A stretch of 64,000 bases of DNA, from positions 2,848,700 through 2,912,699 of the forward strand of contig NW_003314263.1 in the NCBI RefSeq assembly GCF_000143415.4. The letters run 5' to 3'. Made by a program: the position numbers and the translations under genes. This document shows positions 1 through 13,500 of the stretch, piece after piece (the first letter of the stretch is position 1; each line of letters opens with the position of its first letter). This stretch comes from Selaginella moellendorffii (Eukaryota > Streptophyta > Lycopodiopsida > Selaginellales > Selaginellaceae). Under the pieces are notes generated by a model. That model was not told the DNA's origin and searched no databases. It saw nothing but the letters and a program-made list of their open reading frames with translations.

Positions 1-2700
1 GTAATGATGAGGAGGTAATGAAACATATAATTAAATTTTGTGTTCCATACATATTGATAAAAAGTCTAGCTTGGTTTAGAAAACGCTTAAAAAATTTATA
101 TGCTTTGATTGATCTTGGAGTATATCATTGTTCTTTTGAACATTAACAATTGATGAAGTTTCAAAGACTAGGTGGAGTGAAATTGACAATATTAAGGTTG
201 TAACAAAGTTATATAATGGAAATTTCAATTGGACCAATTGTCTATGTGACTACACTATTTTATTTCATATTTGCCTCAAGTTATTTATGCAAAAAGTATG
301 TACTTAGAGCACCTAAAATTCTTAATAGTTCCTTGGTATGAAAGCAAGTGACCCTCAAAATAATTTCATCAGTTGATCTTATGACAGTTCTTTGTGATCT
401 TACCTTTGTGGTAGAGGTACTCACTTGGATCCCCTATCAAGCGCTTAAACATGATATCCCCTACTTAAGCTTTGTTTTACATGTTGTGGGGACTTGATTG
501 GGCCTAGTATGACTGTGAATCTCCTAATATGGCTAAAAGACAGTGAGATTTATCTTAAAAATGAGAAAAAACCATAGAAAAAATTATAAAACATGCAAAG
601 AAAAATCATAAAATCTTCAATAATGACAACAAGTTAAAGTTGGAGATTGTTGAGAATGATTGAAGTAGGTTAATTTCAATTGCATACAACAAATAACTGA
701 TTAAGATCTCTTTGATTGATACACTAGACTATTGATTTTTTATTTCTTGAATTTTCTATTTAGTAATTATCAAACTAATTTAGATACAAACCAACCTAAC
801 CCTTTGTATAACTTTGTTTAACTTGGTACATGATATTTGGTTTGGCTACAGGAGGTCCCTTTACACCAAACATTAACAACAAAGTGAAAGTAGTTATAGG
901 TTTAGTGCTTTGAAAAATCACGCATCATTGTTTAATGGGACAATGTTTGTGCTTTACTTATCAACTTGGAACTAATGGATTATTTATATTGAAAATAATT
1001 TCTTACCTGTCCCTTCGCTCCTTGGGCTATATGCTTCGTGGTTCAATTCCATCACTCCTTAGCTCCATACTTAAGAATTTGGCATCGTTCCTTCGTTCAG
1101 TGGCCCAAGGCCCTAAACCTTGGGTTCCACACCAATCCTATGGACATGTGGCATGTGACACATGGTATAGGAGATGTGGCACATGGAGGTTTTAGGTTCC
1201 GCTTCGTGATGTTATCCTATGGTAAATCACAATAAGATAAAGGGTAAAAACCATATGCGCTACAATTGGTATTGGAGCAAATGGCACGAGTTCAATTCTC
1301 ATTGATTAGTGGCTACTTAAAAATATAATATACCCTTGAATAAGGTATATTCCTACCCCTAAATTTAAAATCATATGTATTAGACATCTATGCGTGCGTC
1401 CTTCTTCTTGGTGGAGCATCCATGGACGAAAGTATCCACTGTAGGACTATGGTACGGGTAGATGACTAGTTGCTTCATATGGAATAATTAATCTACACAA
1501 TGGAAGGATTGGTAGATTCAGTGCGGAAATGGAAGTGCTGGTTCCCCTTGGCTAAGTAGAGGTTGTTCATCAATAGTCAATAAGGACATTAACATCTCTA
1601 AAGGGGGGGTGAGTGTAGCATATGTGATCATATGATGAGATTTGAATATACTGTCATTATGGATCCTTAGAACCTCAAGGGATAAATAGGAATAAAATGG
1701 CCACTAAGGGCTCTTTCATCAAGCAATTGCCCCTTTTCTAGTTAGTTTAAGGGGAGAGAGATAAGGTGCACTACAAAAATTACAATAACTTGAGGATGAT
1801 AGAAGGCTTTCACTAAGCGATGAGATTGTGTACACATGTGCATGGTAAGTTTTGATTTTCTAAGTTTTCTATATTTAATTAATTTTATTTGTTGTTTTTA
1901 ATTGTTTTTAATTGATTTTATTTGGCTAAACATCAACTATGAAGCCTTTTCTATTTTATATTGTAGTAGTTTTTGGTAGACAAAAATAGACACTTTGTAT
2001 AACAAATGCAACAGAAAGAAAGGTAAATTCATTTTAACTTGCTCTAATTGTTAACAAATTTGGTATTTCTATACAAAAAACTTTTTGAAAGCATATAAAC
2101 TAATTAAATATTGACTTGTTATGAGCAAAAACACATATTCACTCATTGTGCCAATTTGTGCACTTTCTCACTAGAGTTCAGTACTTTGCTGGATTAAGTC
2201 AGATTTGTTTATATTCTTCACTTTAATTGTTTACCCAAGACACATGCAAAAGATAATTTAAAATGCTAGGTTAGGCATTAAAGGTAAAGTTCCACATTTG
2301 TGTGAACTAATAATGTTAGATTTTTTTTTTATTTGTGTGAACTAATAATGTTAGAAAAATTTTATAACCAAAGATGAAGTATAAGTTGTGATTGAAGTTC
2401 AAGTTTGTGAATTTAAATTATGCTGATATAGAAGTCCTAACTCAACAAAATGGACTTGATTGTAGTGTGTATATATTATTTTTTGCTGAAGAACTATTGA
2501 AACTTATTTTGAATGGATTGTAACATATTAATTTTTTGACAATAAAGACTTAAAAAGTTTTTAGCTAGCTAGATTGATAGAGATGTATGGATTTAACATT
2601 TGACCAGTAACGACTAAAGAATGGTACAAAAATCCTTATGCCTTGGATATTTTATATGATATGAAATATGCAATATGTATATTTAAATAAAAATTTAATT
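1..2700. repeat. AT-rich repeat-derived region without a recognisable gene
   Basis: No open frame of convincing length or composition is present. A run of A3G7 at 1600-1609 followed directly by TGAGTGTAGCA resembles a polypurine tract next to the TG start of a 3' LTR, and 1269-1281 carries a degenerate match to a tRNA-Met primer-binding site, so I read this stretch as old LTR-retrotransposon debris. A perfect 25-bp direct repeat lies at 2296-2320 and 2331-2355, separated by ten T residues. None of this is strong enough to delimit an element. Confidence 0.4.
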
Positions 2701-4429
<1,729 letters not shown>

Positions 4430-5556
4430 GAGATGGGTTGGGTTCCTCATCCTTGAGTTCTAGACTCATTCTAGAGCTGCCGGGTCATAGAGTGGCAATC
4501 AAGAAGCCACACACATGGATTGAGAAACACGTTATGGAGGGGATGAGACCTATGCTCATCCCCTTGGGGCTTGGATTGGAATACAAGGGAGGGTTCCAAG
4601 CCTCGAATGACAAGTCTAGAAGCTGGACTTGTGTAAGTTGTTGAGGACTCGAACACAGAGAGCCATAGCTGGACTTGTGTAAGTTGTTGAGACTCAAACA
4701 CAGACTCAGGCCCGAAATGAGGAATATGAATCGAATGGGAGACGGATATGGACGAATGGACTTAGCCTTCTCATGTGGGCTAATGGAGCTCTAGACCAAG
4801 ACATATTGTGGGACCAATGTAAGCATGGTGGGACTTAGTGACCGAACAGGTTAGTGTAACAACCTGTAGAGAGGGGAAGTGCACTCGAACATGTCAAATG
4901 ATCGGATGGAGGGACATTAGTCTGGGGACTTAGTCCTGGTGTGAGTTCAAGCTCGTGGGTGGCTAGAGGGCCCCTCTCATGACCTGAGGTTGCAAACCAA
5001 AGTATATGGACTTCGTGTCTAGATAAGTCCCGTAGTGGACTGTCTTGGACCTCGAGGGCTTGTCTTTGGAGAAGTGACCTCCTTGATCCTTTGGGGGCCC
5101 CCTATAGGTGCCACATTTGGACCCGTTAAGTATCAGTATCATCAACATGACCCATATGGACCCGATAGGACTTGGTGAGGCACGGGTGAACCCAATGTGA
5201 CCTGTTTGGTCTGGTATGACCCAGTCAAGTAGAGAAAGTGACCCGACATGGTTAAGTAGGAACAGAGACCAATTGAGGGAGTTCGGTTAGGTATGAGAGA
5301 CCCAGAAATGCATCTAAGGAATTCTTAGATGTCCTTTAGGCTAAGGATGGGACTTGATGCTCGGATGGAGCCATGAAGTCACAAACATGACTAAGTCGCA
5401 TTGAATGAAACTTTCACTATATATAGGGCCTGATTGCCGACTCTTTTTCAACAGCTTCCAGCATTCCTCTTAGGAGGCCAAGCTGGCTGGATGGAGAAAT
5501 GGGCTTAGGGGTGGGGGTAGCACCAAATAGGTTATCCGACCTCAGAGTCTGTTTCA
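4430..5556 (+). mobile_element. Probable 5' LTR of a degenerate LTR retrotransposon
   Basis: This stretch ends in TTTCA and is followed two bases later by a tRNA-Met-type primer-binding site, the arrangement expected at the inner edge of a 5' LTR. A TATA-like ACTATATATAGGG lies at about 5416-5428, about 130 bp before the end. Inside it a roughly 38-bp unit is tandemly duplicated (4621-4659 and 4667-4703). The left boundary is not defined: I did not find a second LTR copy in the window, so the start given is approximate. There are no coding remnants of gag or pol. Confidence 0.55.
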
Positions 5557-5558
5557 TG

Positions 5559-5571
5559 TGGTATCAGAGCC
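5559..5571 (+). other. Retrotransposon primer-binding site for initiator tRNA-Met
   Basis: TGGTATCAGAGCC is the canonical primer-binding site of plant LTR retrotransposons, complementary to the 3' end (with CCA) of initiator tRNA-Met. It matches the complement of the initiator tRNA-Met gene at 7441-7512 at every position but one. Confidence 0.85.
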
Positions 5572-5991
5572 AATCCCACTTGGAAGGCAGGTACGCCCAT
5601 GGACAGTCTTTGGACCTTTCCCTGTTGACGCAATGTGACAGGATGTTATGGTTAGTGGCTTGGCTGTAGCTAAATAGGACTGATGTGGCAAGTCACAAGG
5701 AATGTGACTTAAGGATTAACAAATTGACTATTGAGGGGATTTAACCCCTCCTATATGAGGGGACTAAGTCCCTCTCATCTGAGGGAATTAAAGAAGGCTC
5801 GTTGCTTCTCCTTGAATGGGGAGGGGCCTAGCTTGTGGATGAACATAAGGGGAGCCTCCGCTCCCCCAACTTGGTGGAATGATTATACTGGGTGATAAAG
5901 TGTGCAGTACTTCAAATTTTTTTTATAAAAAAAAACTATCATACCTGGAGCTGACCGAGAGTTTTGAACTATTCATCAATGAAAGCTTTCT
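5572..5991. other. Retrotransposon internal remnant
   Basis: Non-coding sequence following the primer-binding site, with short repeated hairpin-forming blocks of the type GAGGGG...CCCCTC at about 5734-5787. It runs into the helicase pseudogene without any gag-like reading frame. Confidence 0.4.
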
Positions 5992-7344
5992 TCAACTTTG
6001 ACATTCAGCTAAACCTTCGACAGACCTATGTTTCAAAGCTGTGCTCCGCCAACCTCCACTGGATTTCCTTGACCTGTCCCTTATACATGGCGAGGAGGTC
6101 ACGTCCTTGGCATCGTAGAAGGCTTGGTTGAGAAGATAGACACAGAACTCCATAAGGTGTCCGGCTTCGAATCTTAGTCGCGCCATCTTCTTTGTCGTCG
6201 CAATCCTGCTGCTCGAGAACTTGGTGATCCAGGATGACTTGATATCCTCGTAGTTGAAAACGCTCGGATCGCCCTTCAAGCTGCCAGCGATGAGCTTGGA
6301 GATGCAAGGCTTCATCCTTCACTGGGTTTGGAGCATTACGTGCTGGATTCCGTTCTACACCATCCGCTCGAAGAGAGAGACTTCGAGTTTATGCTTGGTG
6401 GCGAGCTTGTAAGTCGCCACGCTGCACCTGGATGAGAATGAGTTGCCGACTGTGCTGCGTGAGGCATGCAAGTAAGTAACTCTCGAGCACCACAGCAGCT
6501 TCTTCGACGACAATCTCAGGCAACGAAGTCGTTCTGCCGAGAAGCTCCGCGCGTCGTCATTTTCACAACTTTCGAATTTTCAAGCACCGGGAGGTGATTT
6601 CTCGGTTCCGCTTCAAAACGTTCTCTCGAGCCCGCACCTCGGCATCAAGTCGGAAAACATGCTGGTGAAGTTGCAGATCGACACCAAAGCTGGCCTCGAA
6701 GTGTACATCTTGACACACCCCGCGGGAGCCACCTTTCGATGTGAGGCCCCGAAACAAAGGTGGTGCTTGTGGCGTTCGAGGAGCTCGAGCCGTGCGAGAT
6801 CATACACAGGTCTCCATTCCTGCAATGTCCTCGCTGAATGTACTGACATTGTTTCCTTTCTTCTCTTCCAGATCTCCTGACACCCGGTGGTTGATACTTC
6901 CCCGCTGCTCATTTCGGAATGGCTGGCTGCTGCTGCTCACGATCACGAACTTTGGCACGCGAAACTTGGAAGAGCAGTCCTCAAGCATGGTCCAATGGAA
7001 CAGCGACGAGCTCCTTTCGAACATGACGGCGGCTGGGATTTGCAGCCTGTCAAATGTTTCTCTGGAGACTATGAGAAGCTCCACAAGGCTTTGGTGCTTG
7101 GCAAAGCGGACGAGACGAGTGGTTTCATGGTACAGGCGATTGGAACTGCTAGGACGGAAAGTCATTGAGACAACAAAAGTAGAAGCAAAGTTTACCTCTG
7201 GAGCGCTGGTTGACGACGATGATCCATCTCCACCAGAGCACTAAGATTCACAGGAAGAACAACACTGCCACATGTGGCGCTTCTTCGTGTCTCTCGCCAT
7301 CCCGAATGAGAGAGGGACGAAGAAATGCGTTGGTCTCGATCCAT
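5992..7344 (-). pseudogene. Internally deleted ZNFX1-like helicase pseudogene (left copy)
   Basis: Read on the minus strand, this is a degenerate copy of the intact helicase gene at 10501-16711. Sequence from 7344 down to about 6600 matches the 5' leader, PB1-like domain, CCCH finger and following region of the intact gene (about 10430-11400). At about 6560 it jumps directly to sequence matching 13.74-14.36 kb of the intact gene, ending in the motif MKPCISKLI and YKGQVKEIQ. The whole Walker A part and everything after motif III is missing. The frames are broken by many indels and stops, for example a copy of the PB1 region is spread over three frames. It lies in opposite orientation to the intact gene and is a dead fragment, not a functional paralog. 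Confidence 0.9.
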
Positions 7345-7440
7345 TTATACTCACAATATTTAAGGAACTTTTGCTAAGATATCGAGGTTAATAACACTGG
7401 CGGGGTGAAATATAAGCCAAGAAAGATAAGAGAAAACAGA

Positions 7441-7512
7441 ATCGGAGTGGCGCAGCGGAAGCGTGGTGGGCCCATAACCCACAGGTCCCAGGATCGAAAC
7501 CTGGCTCCGATA
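7441..7512 (+). tRNA. Initiator tRNA-Met (CAT)
   Basis: A 72-nt cloverleaf with acceptor stem ATCGGAG paired to CTCCGAT and discriminator A, D-arm with AGCGGAAGC, anticodon loop CCCATAACC (anticodon CAT) on a GTGGG/CCCAC stem, and T-arm GGTTTCGATCC-type on the opposite strand reading GGATCGAAACC. The A-start, the three G-C pairs next to the anticodon loop and GATCGAAA T-loop are hallmarks of eukaryotic initiator tRNA. No intron. Compared with the usual plant ATCAGAG/CTCTGAT acceptor, pair 4-69 is G-C instead of A-T, a compensated change. Confidence 0.97.
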
Positions 7513-7565
7513 TGTTTTTAAACTGCTTTGTTTTGCACTAAATAATAAGATTTAGCCCACATGAT

Positions 7566-7606
7566 GTACGTTGTGGAGAACCTGGGCTCGAATCGCAGCA
7601 GCCACA
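7566..7606 (+). pseudogene. tRNA-His 3'-half fragment
   Basis: The stretch from ACGTTGTGG through CCTGGGCTCGAATC and CAGCAGCCACA matches the anticodon arm, T-arm and 3' acceptor strand of the intact tRNA-His at 7912-7983, but it lacks the 5' half, has four bases missing in the anticodon stem region, and one T-stem mismatch. It is on the opposite strand to the intact gene. Confidence 0.8.
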
Positions 7607-7738
7607 GGGTAATTACCTGCATAACATTTTCACACTAACTATTATTTCTAATATAATTTTAAATTTAATATTCTTTATTTTATAGTTTCAAGTCTTAATT
7701 ATATACAATAATAAACTGACCTCTAAATCAAGTATAAG

Positions 7739-7782
7739 CCGCTCTTAACCTTGTGGTCATGGTTCGAACCCCACGGCAGGCG
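7739..7782 (+). pseudogene. tRNA-Lys (CTT) 3'-half fragment
   Basis: GCTCTTAACCTTGTGGTC followed by GGTTCGAACCCCACGG and ending in CAGGCG corresponds to the anticodon arm (CTT), variable region and T-arm of plant tRNA-Lys. The 5' half is absent and the acceptor strand cannot pair, so it is a fragment. Its T-arm end (GAACCCCACGGCAA) is partly re-copied in the adjoining tandem repeat. Confidence 0.7.
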
Positions 7783-7789
7783 AATAATT

Positions 7790-7902
7790 AAGCTTTTAGT
7801 GAAAACAAATTGAACCCCACGGCAACATATATCAAGCTTTTAGTGAAAACAAATTGAACCCCGAATCATTAACATAAATCAAGCTTTTAGTGAAAACAAA
7901 TT
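7790..7902. repeat. Three tandem copies of a tRNA-linked unit
   Basis: The block AAGCTTTTAGTGAAAACAAAT starts at 7790, 7834 and 7881, with spacings of 44 and 47 bp. The first two copies continue into GAACCCC, which derives from the 3' end of the tRNA-Lys fragment just upstream. The array sits between the tRNA-Lys fragment and the intact tRNA-His gene. Confidence 0.9.
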
Positions 7903-7911
7903 AAAGAGTGA

Positions 7912-7983
7912 TGTGGCTGCTGGGATTCGAGCCCAGGTCTCCACGGCCACAACGTGGAATTCTTACCACTAAACTACAGCCAC
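7912..7983 (-). tRNA. tRNA-His (GTG)
   Basis: On the minus strand, a 72-nt tRNA with acceptor GTGGCTG/CAGCCAC and discriminator A, D-arm TAGTTTAGTGGTAAGA, anticodon stem-loop CCACGTTGTGGCCGTGG with anticodon GTG, and T-arm CTGGGCTCGAATCCCAG. All stems pair. The sequence has the typical plant tRNA-His form, and no intron is present. Confidence 0.97.
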
Positions 7984-8097
7984 ACAATTCGTTAAAAATT
8001 GGTTAATAGCAAATTCAAAATTGTTTCTTGCCCTAATCATAAAACTCTTTCTAGGGCTAACACAGAGAAAGAGAGAGAAAGAAAGAGAGGCGCGGTA

Positions 8098-10006
8098 ATG
8101 AGCTCCAATCTGTACCGTTTCTGCTGTGGCGCCGGCGCATTCGTCGCGCTCATCGCGTGCATCGCTGCCGCCGCGGGCAGATTAGCCTCCTCCTCCTCCC
8201 CCCGGAATTTCTCGCCAAATCTGCTTCGCGATGGCAGCGAGGCCCGTCTCGTCGATTTCACCGACGCCAGGACGATCATCGCCTCCATTCTCGGGGCAAT
8301 CGGCGCCGCGGTCTCCAGCGCGGGAGGGATCGGCGGCGGCGGCCTCTACGTTCCCCTCTTCAATCTGTTGCTGCGATTCAACACCAGGACGGCGGCGGTG
8401 CTCTCCAATTTCATGATCTTCGGCGGCATGATCGCCAACATGATGTGGAGCGCCTTCCAGCGGGATCCCTTCGACGACGAGCGGCCGCTCATAGATTTCG
8501 ATGCCGCGCTCCTCATGCAGCCAAACATGCTCCTGGGGATCAGCCTGGGCGTTCTATGCAATCTCATGTTCCCGGGCTGGCTCATCACGCTCCTCCTCAC
8601 GATCACGCTCGCGTTCGTCACATTCCGGAGCTTCAACTGCGGATTTCGCCTCTGGAAGGCCGAATCCGGTTCCAATTCCAGCGATGGAGAGGGCAAGAGC
8701 GCGAAATATCACGATGCCGAGGCTCCGCTTCTCGATTCCGCCGAAATTCCCCATCGTCGTCCCCGCGCCGCCGCTGCCGCCATGGATCCGCCAGAAGAGG
8801 GAGCTCCCGATTCAGAGAAGCTCGGGTGCTGCTCCGTAGGGTTTCCAGCTCTCAAGCTCGCGGGATTGCTGCTCGTCTGGCTCTTCTTCTTCGCCGTGCA
8901 GCTCTTGCGAGGCAGCAAGACAAGCGAGGTAAGGTCCTTTCTTTTTCTCTCTCTTTCTCGATTCTCTCGTCTTAAGAGCTAGATTTTCACTCAGGGGTAC
9001 TTCCATTTGGACGAATGTGGCTTGGGATACTGGCTTATCACGGGATCGCAGCTCCCTCTCACGCTCCTTTTCACGGTTTGGACGATCCGGGAAGCCACCG
9101 TGTCCACTGTAAAGGTAAGCTCTCATCTCCAATTCATTCATTTTTATCGTCTTCCTGGAAGAAGATCACAAATCTTCCGGTTATCTGTGCCTTGTGTCAG
9201 TAGTCGTGTCAATCGGACGTGAAGTTCCTTGTCTCGAGTGCTAAGAGTTTGTTTGTTGGTGGAACTTTTCTAGGACAAATGTTTGGTTGATTGGTTTATT
9301 GTTTCTCTTTTGTCCTGGATGCTTTCTCGGCTGCCCGAATCTCTCCACTGCGCGCCTTTCCATTTCTCTCGTCATTACGCAAGCTTTGATTTCGTTCGCA
9401 GCTTTTTCCATGCAAACTATGATACTGTTCTTGGCTTTTCATGACTTCGTTATTTGCGTATATCTATCCAGAACCCGAGCAAGTGGAACTCGTCGCGATC
9501 CAACAGGGCACACCTCACGCTTCCACTAATGGCATTGCTAGCGGGGATTTTGGGTGGCTTGCTGGGAATCGGCGGCGGGATGCTCATCAGTCCCATTCTT
9601 CTGGAGATGGGAATGCCGCCTCAGGTAACGTTACACTCCTCGTTTCATCGCTCCTCCTCCATCGTGATGGAGCTTCACTCTTCGTTCTCCCTACCAGGTG
9701 ACGGCTGCAACGAGCGCGTTCATGGTGTTCTTCTCGTCGTCCCTGTCGGTGGCACAGTACTGGCTCATGGGAAGGATCCCCGTGGAGTTTGCGCTGTGGT
9801 TCTCGGGGATTTGCTTCGTCTTCTCGCTGGTGGGGCTTTTGGTGGTGCAAAGAGCCATCCAGAGGTATGGCCGCGCGTCCATCATCGTGTTCTTGGTGAC
9901 CAGTGTCATGGGATTGAGCGCGCTTCTCATGGCTGGTTTTGGGGGGATGGACGTGTGGAAGCAGTATGAGCGGGGTGACTACATGGGATTTAGATCACCG
10001 TGTTGA
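8098..10006 (+). CDS. Sulfite exporter TauE/SafE family protein
   Basis: Four exons, all joined in phase 0: 8098-8928, 8995-9114, 9472-9624, 9698-10006, giving 470 residues. The start is the first ATG after a GA-rich leader; upstream in-frame sequence has no leader-like features. An N-terminal hydrophobic signal-like segment is followed by the first TauE/SafE half with glycine-rich membrane segments (SSAGGIGGGGLYVP), a hydrophilic loop rich in Ser, Glu and Pro at about residues 185-245, and a second half with the matching repeat LLGIGGGMLISPILLEMG. Two inverted halves each with a GxGGG motif are characteristic of this polytopic family, which in bacteria exports sulfite or organosulfonates; plant members are poorly characterised (some linked to ER trafficking of receptors). 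Function beyond the family is not established here. Confidence 0.9.
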
Positions 10007-10500
10007 GGAAAGCATGTATAGTATATAGATGTCTAGACAGACGGATAGATTGGATAGCGACGAGCGTCGCGAAAATCACTCTTTTTGTCATCCAAGAAAA
10101 TCTATCAATGGTTCAACGCCTCGTTGGACGCGCGGTTTTGTTAACTAATAAATTGTCATTTTCATCTATAGTTCATTACCGACTCAAATAATACTAATTT
10201 AAAGGTATGGTTTTCTAATCATAGTATAACGGCATTGGTTTATAAGCTCACTGATTGCCACGTAGGACCTAGCTGTGACACGTCATCCCTGACGCTACAA
10301 TTCGTGAAACCACGGTAGCTTTCACTTTCACAATCGAATCTCCCGCTTACAAGGTTGGCATCTATAGCTAAATCATAAGAATGCATGTCTAGTCTCTCCC
10401 ATTGATGCAAGACTGCTAGCCACCTCAGCGCGAAACAAAGAACCACGATCGAGACCAACGTATCGAGATCAACCAAGCTCTCTCACTCCCCATCGCTGCG
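10007..10500. other. Intergenic region and helicase 5' leader
   Basis: No gene seen. The last 80 bp before the ATG at 10501 are the transcribed leader of the helicase gene, judged by their conservation in the pseudogene copy at 18.56-18.60 kb. No clear TATA box. Confidence 0.5.
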
Positions 10501-13500
10501 ATGTCGAGAGAGACGAAGAAGCGCCATGGCCGTGTTGTTCTTCCGTTGAATCTTAGTGCTCTGGTAGCTGGAGATGGATCATCGTCGTCAACCAGCGCTC
10601 CAGAGGTAAAGTTTGCTGCCAGCTTTGCTGCCTCGATGACCACTTTCCATCCCAGCAGGAGGTCGCGTCCAATCGCCTGGTGAAGCTGCGGTACCATGAA
10701 ACCACTCGACTCGTCCGCTTCGCCGAGCACCAAAGCCTCGCGGAGCTTCTCACAGTCGCGAGAGAAACGTTTGACAGGCTGCAAACCCCGGCCGCCGTCA
10801 TGTTCGAGGACGACACCAAGGAGCTCGTCGCCGTTCCATCGGATCTGGAGTTGGCTCTCGTGCTCGAGGACTGCGCTTCCAAGCGCCGCATGCCAAAGTT
10901 CGTGATCGTAGAGCAGCAGCAGCCAGCAGCGGAGAAATTCGTTATCGTAGAGCAGCAGCAGCAGCCAGCCATTCCGAAACCAGCAGCGGGGAAGTATCAA
11001 CCACCGGCCAGGAGCTCTGGAAGAGTGACCGTAGAGCAGCAGCAGCCAGCAGCAGTGGGAAAGTATCAACCACCGTCCAGGAGCTCTGGAAGAGAAGAAA
11101 GGAAACAATGTCACTACTTTCAGCGAGGGCATTGCAGGAATGGACACCTGTGTAGGTTCTCGCACGGCTCGAGCTCCTCGAACGCCACAAGCACCACCTT
11201 TGCTTCGGGGCCTCACATCGAAAGGTGGCTGATCACGCAGCTTGAACAGCACTCGACCGACAACATCGAGTATCTCAGCTCGGCGGAAGGACTCCAAGCG
11301 CTTCAAAACGTTCTCTCGAGTCCGCATCTCGGCCTCAAGTCGGCAAACATGCTGGTGAAGTTGCTGACCAAGGAAGGAATCCGGTGCAGCATGCTCAAGC
11401 ACAACACCAACTTGATCTTCGGTTCGCTGCTTGGATCGAGCTTCCTCAAAGATCTCCAGGTTCACATCAACACTCTCACACCCCCGACCGCGCAGAAGCT
11501 GGAGCCGTTCCTGCTTTTGGCAGAAGAGATTCAGCAACGAACTCTCGATGGCTGGAAGCACGTACCTCTGCACGAGATCAAGGATTCTCTGGATCTTGTT
11601 CCCGAATGTCCGTTGAAAGTGGAGCTCGCAAACAAGACGACGGCCCTGTTAGAACACAAGCAAAGGCTCCGGCTCAAACTCACGGCAGCATACCCGGATG
11701 CGTGCTTACAGGCAAGTCTTTTAAGACCTTGTTGTCTCCAAGAGAAGTACTGATCTTTCTCCTTGTGCAGGGATCGGAGTTCCGCAGCTCGCCTATCATC
11801 CCCACCACCCCAGAGCTGCTCAACATTGTCGCTCCATCAGAAGTGCCTGTGAACAAGACAGACACTCGTTATTCTTCCGCGACGGAGTATCTGGAAACTC
11901 ACTTCAGGCTCACGAGAGAAGACTTCATCGAGCCGCTGAGGAACGGTATAAAGCAGCACCAAAACCGAGCGAAAGGCCGCCTGGACGTCCGAGTCTATGA
12001 GAACGTCCGACCGATACAGGTGGCTCTCGTCCGAGAAGGCATTGCAACGAGAGTGAGATTCGATATTCGAGGAACGCGGCGACGAAGAATGGTTGACGAG
12101 GACTGGAAAAACTCGAAGCGTCTCATGTTCGAAGCGCTGGTATGCTTCAGTCCCGACAACTTCCAGAGGTCGGTAGTCTTTGGAACGGTAGCATCGAGAG
12201 ACGAGCTGGCCCAAGGACTTGTCGACGTGATCTTACTCGATGGTGCTGAGCTCCAGGAAACAGCGTATACGATGATCGAATCTACAGGAGCATACTTTGG
12301 AGCTTATTGCCACGTTTTGAAGGTGCTGCAGAAAGAAGAAATGGAATGCTTACCGTTCAATGACAACCTTATCGCGCTGGATCAAGAGGTAAAGCCACCG
12401 TCATACTTGGTGCACCGAGCTGGAGGAGACTTCTACGACTTCGAGGCTACGTTTCCTGAAATAAAAGAAGAACTCGGGCGATCCAGATTTCACATACTTC
12501 AGGAGTGGCCGGATTGGCCGTCTTGTACCTTGGATGCGAGCCAGAAAGCAGCGATCAAGCATGCCTTGACGAAGAGACTCGCACTCATTCAAGGACCTCC
12601 AGGCACTGGCAAGACTTTCGTTGGCCTCTTGATCGTGCGAGCACTGCTAGCAAATCTTTTCAGCGAAAGCTGTGCAAGGCCAGATATCACGTCACCTTGG
12701 AAAGGTCGGCGCGCCAGCCAAGAACAGGAACAACCGGGTGTCCTTCACGGTCCAATCCTCATTGTCTGCTACACAAACCATGCACTGGATCAGTTCCTGG
12801 AGAAAGTGATGGAGTTCGAGACTAGAGTTGTTCGTGTTGGCGCGGGATCAAAAAGCAAGACTGTAGATCGTTGCACTCTCGCAAATATTCGAAAGGACTG
12901 TAAGTTGAGCCCACCTCTGGTACGAATGTCCATGGCTTCTGCCAGTGGAATGGAAACTTTCGAAGAGGCCATCGAAAACTGCAAGAGGAAAATGGAGCTT
13001 CAGTACGTGACGAGAGAGCGGCTTCTTGAGATCGCGACGTATGAACAGTCAAAAGCTTTGTTTGAAAATGGACCTGGAGGGGTGAAGGCTTGGCTGGAGG
13101 GGGAAAGCATCCAGAGAAAGACTGTGGCACTTGAGAAGAAGTCCGTGACACTGAAGGACAAGAAGAACTACAATCGTTTTGATCTCCTCGAGGACGAGGA
13201 TCAGGAGCCAGCTGACCATGGGAATGTTTATGAGAGCTCAAGTGAGGAGGAGGCAGAAACAGATACTGGATCGGAGATGGAAGAAGAAGAGGAACCAAAA
13301 GCAGAAAGTGACGAAGAAGGCAGTGCGCTTAGTGCGAGGATCCGAGGCTGGCTAGCTGAGACTTTCCAGAAAAAATGCGAAGTAAGGGACGATACCAACC
13401 CTGAAGCTCCGATTGTCGAGACGATCGCTGCTCCACCGGATCAGCAGGCGGATCGCGGCAAGCGCAAGGTTGTGGAGGTAGATGAAGACCAATCTGTCCC

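Noticed and set aside
4471-4701. Overlapping 70-76 codon minus-strand frames with a repeated SSPQQLTQVQL-like stretch
   Set aside because: Caused by the 38-bp tandem duplication in the LTR; no retrotransposon protein motif.
8157-8975. 272-codon Arg-rich open frame on the plus strand
   Set aside because: Out-of-frame shadow of TauE/SafE exon 1 in GC-rich sequence.
10425-11573. 382-codon open frame on the minus strand
   Set aside because: It is the antisense of the helicase N-terminal exons; the plus strand shows PB1, CCCH and helicase sequence with matching splice sites.
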